Positions 5,923 through 6,189 of a stretch of DNA of 6,189 nt are shown here, piece after piece (position 1 is the first letter of the stretch; each line of letters begins with the position of its first letter). Source of the DNA: Acidobacteriota bacterium. GTDB lineage: Bacteria > Acidobacteriota > Terriglobia > Terriglobales > Acidobacteriaceae. The notes below the pieces were generated by a model, which worked only from the letters and a program-made list of their open reading frames with translations, was not told the origin of the DNA and did no database searches. Position numbers and translations under genes: made by a program. The DNA lies in the NCBI GenBank assembly GCA_003223595.1, contig QHVR01000082.1:1-6189 (forward strand), written 5' to 3'.

Positions 5923-6189
5923 ATGCTTCGTCCAGACGATCACCAGACGCTATTGTGGGCGGCTTTGGCGATAGCGGCTGTCGCCGTAATCGTGCGTGCT
6001 TTATGGCTCTATCGGGCCTCGCTGACCTGGCCCACAGCCGAGGGCTCGATCACCCGTCTTGACATTGAACGGAAGAGAGCCTCAGGCGGTCGCTATTTCT
6101 GCGCAACTTTTAGCTACGAGTTTCTCGACCCGAATGGTCGACGTCTTTGCGGGACTTGGTACAAGAATTTCTCGTCCGAAGCAGAAGCT
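5923..6189 (+). CDS. DUF3592-like membrane protein, N-terminal part (runs off the window)
   Basis: The frame is open from ATG 5923 to the last base, giving 89 residues. One membrane segment (about 10-30, LLWAALAIAAVAVIVRALWLY) is followed by WPTAEGSITRLDIERKR (36-52). Then come beta-strand-like sequences, YFCATFSYEFLDPNGRRL (58-75) and GTWYKNF. A membrane helix followed by 'WPxxxGxI', a variable loop, and an 'xxYxFxxxGxxxxG' strand is the DUF3592 pattern, found in uncharacterised bacterial membrane proteins. An in-frame TGA at 5917-5919 fixes ATG 5923 as the earliest start. No Shine-Dalgarno is evident. It lies 85 bases after the transporter on the same strand and may be the last gene of the cluster. 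Its C-terminus is outside the window. Confidence 0.7.
   Translation, partial: MLRPDDHQTLLWAALAIAAVAVIVRALWLYRASLTWPTAEGSITRLDIERKRASGGRYFCATFSYEFLDPNGRRLCGTWYKNFSSEAEA

Noticed and set aside
5451..5924. Minus-strand 157-codon frame antisense to the transporter end
   Set aside because: It is a His/Arg/Gln-rich translation opposite well-formed membrane segments of the transporter, with no motif.

Overview
The window looks like chromosomal DNA of a moderately GC-rich free-living bacterium. The mix of genes suggests an Acidobacteriota (Terriglobia-like) genome. These are an HAE1-type RND pump, a GT4 glycosyltransferase, a Crp-like regulator with an 'LLAALP' N-terminus, and small helical proteins of a kind I associate with that phylum. 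The assignment rests on general resemblance, not on a marker gene, so it is tentative. No RNA gene, CRISPR array, insertion sequence or phage gene was seen.

Layout. (1) Bases 3-1382 (+) encode the C-terminal 459 residues of an RND multidrug-efflux permease that begins outside the window. A strong GC-rich hairpin (1402-1428) follows it. (2) A 57-residue, very basic protein lies at 1484-1657 (+), with an extended -10 promoter and a clear Shine-Dalgarno of its own. A second hairpin (1661-1677) separates it from the convergent gene. (3) The minus strand carries a GT4 glycosyltransferase (2867 down to 1701). Upstream of it is a Crp/Fnr-family regulator (3679 down to 2920) that is split by a frameshift near 3427-3440. 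(4) After a 190-bp divergent spacer, a plus-strand cluster runs to the window end. It has a 70-aa acidic helical protein (3870-4082), a coiled-coil lipoprotein (4183-4605), a highly divergent Nramp-type transporter (4602-5837) and the start of a DUF3592-like membrane protein (5923 to the edge).

How they may work together. The lipoprotein and the Nramp-like transporter overlap by ATGA and are almost certainly translationally coupled, so they probably act together at the cell envelope. The transporter has the Nramp architecture (11 predicted membrane segments). However, the metal-site motif DPGN reads DLGQ, MPH reads MEY, and the TM3 proton-pathway aspartate is cysteine. Its substrate or coupling mechanism is therefore likely unusual, and this pair is the most interesting item in the window. 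The RND pump, the glycosyltransferase and the broken regulator look like ordinary accessory or housekeeping neighbours.
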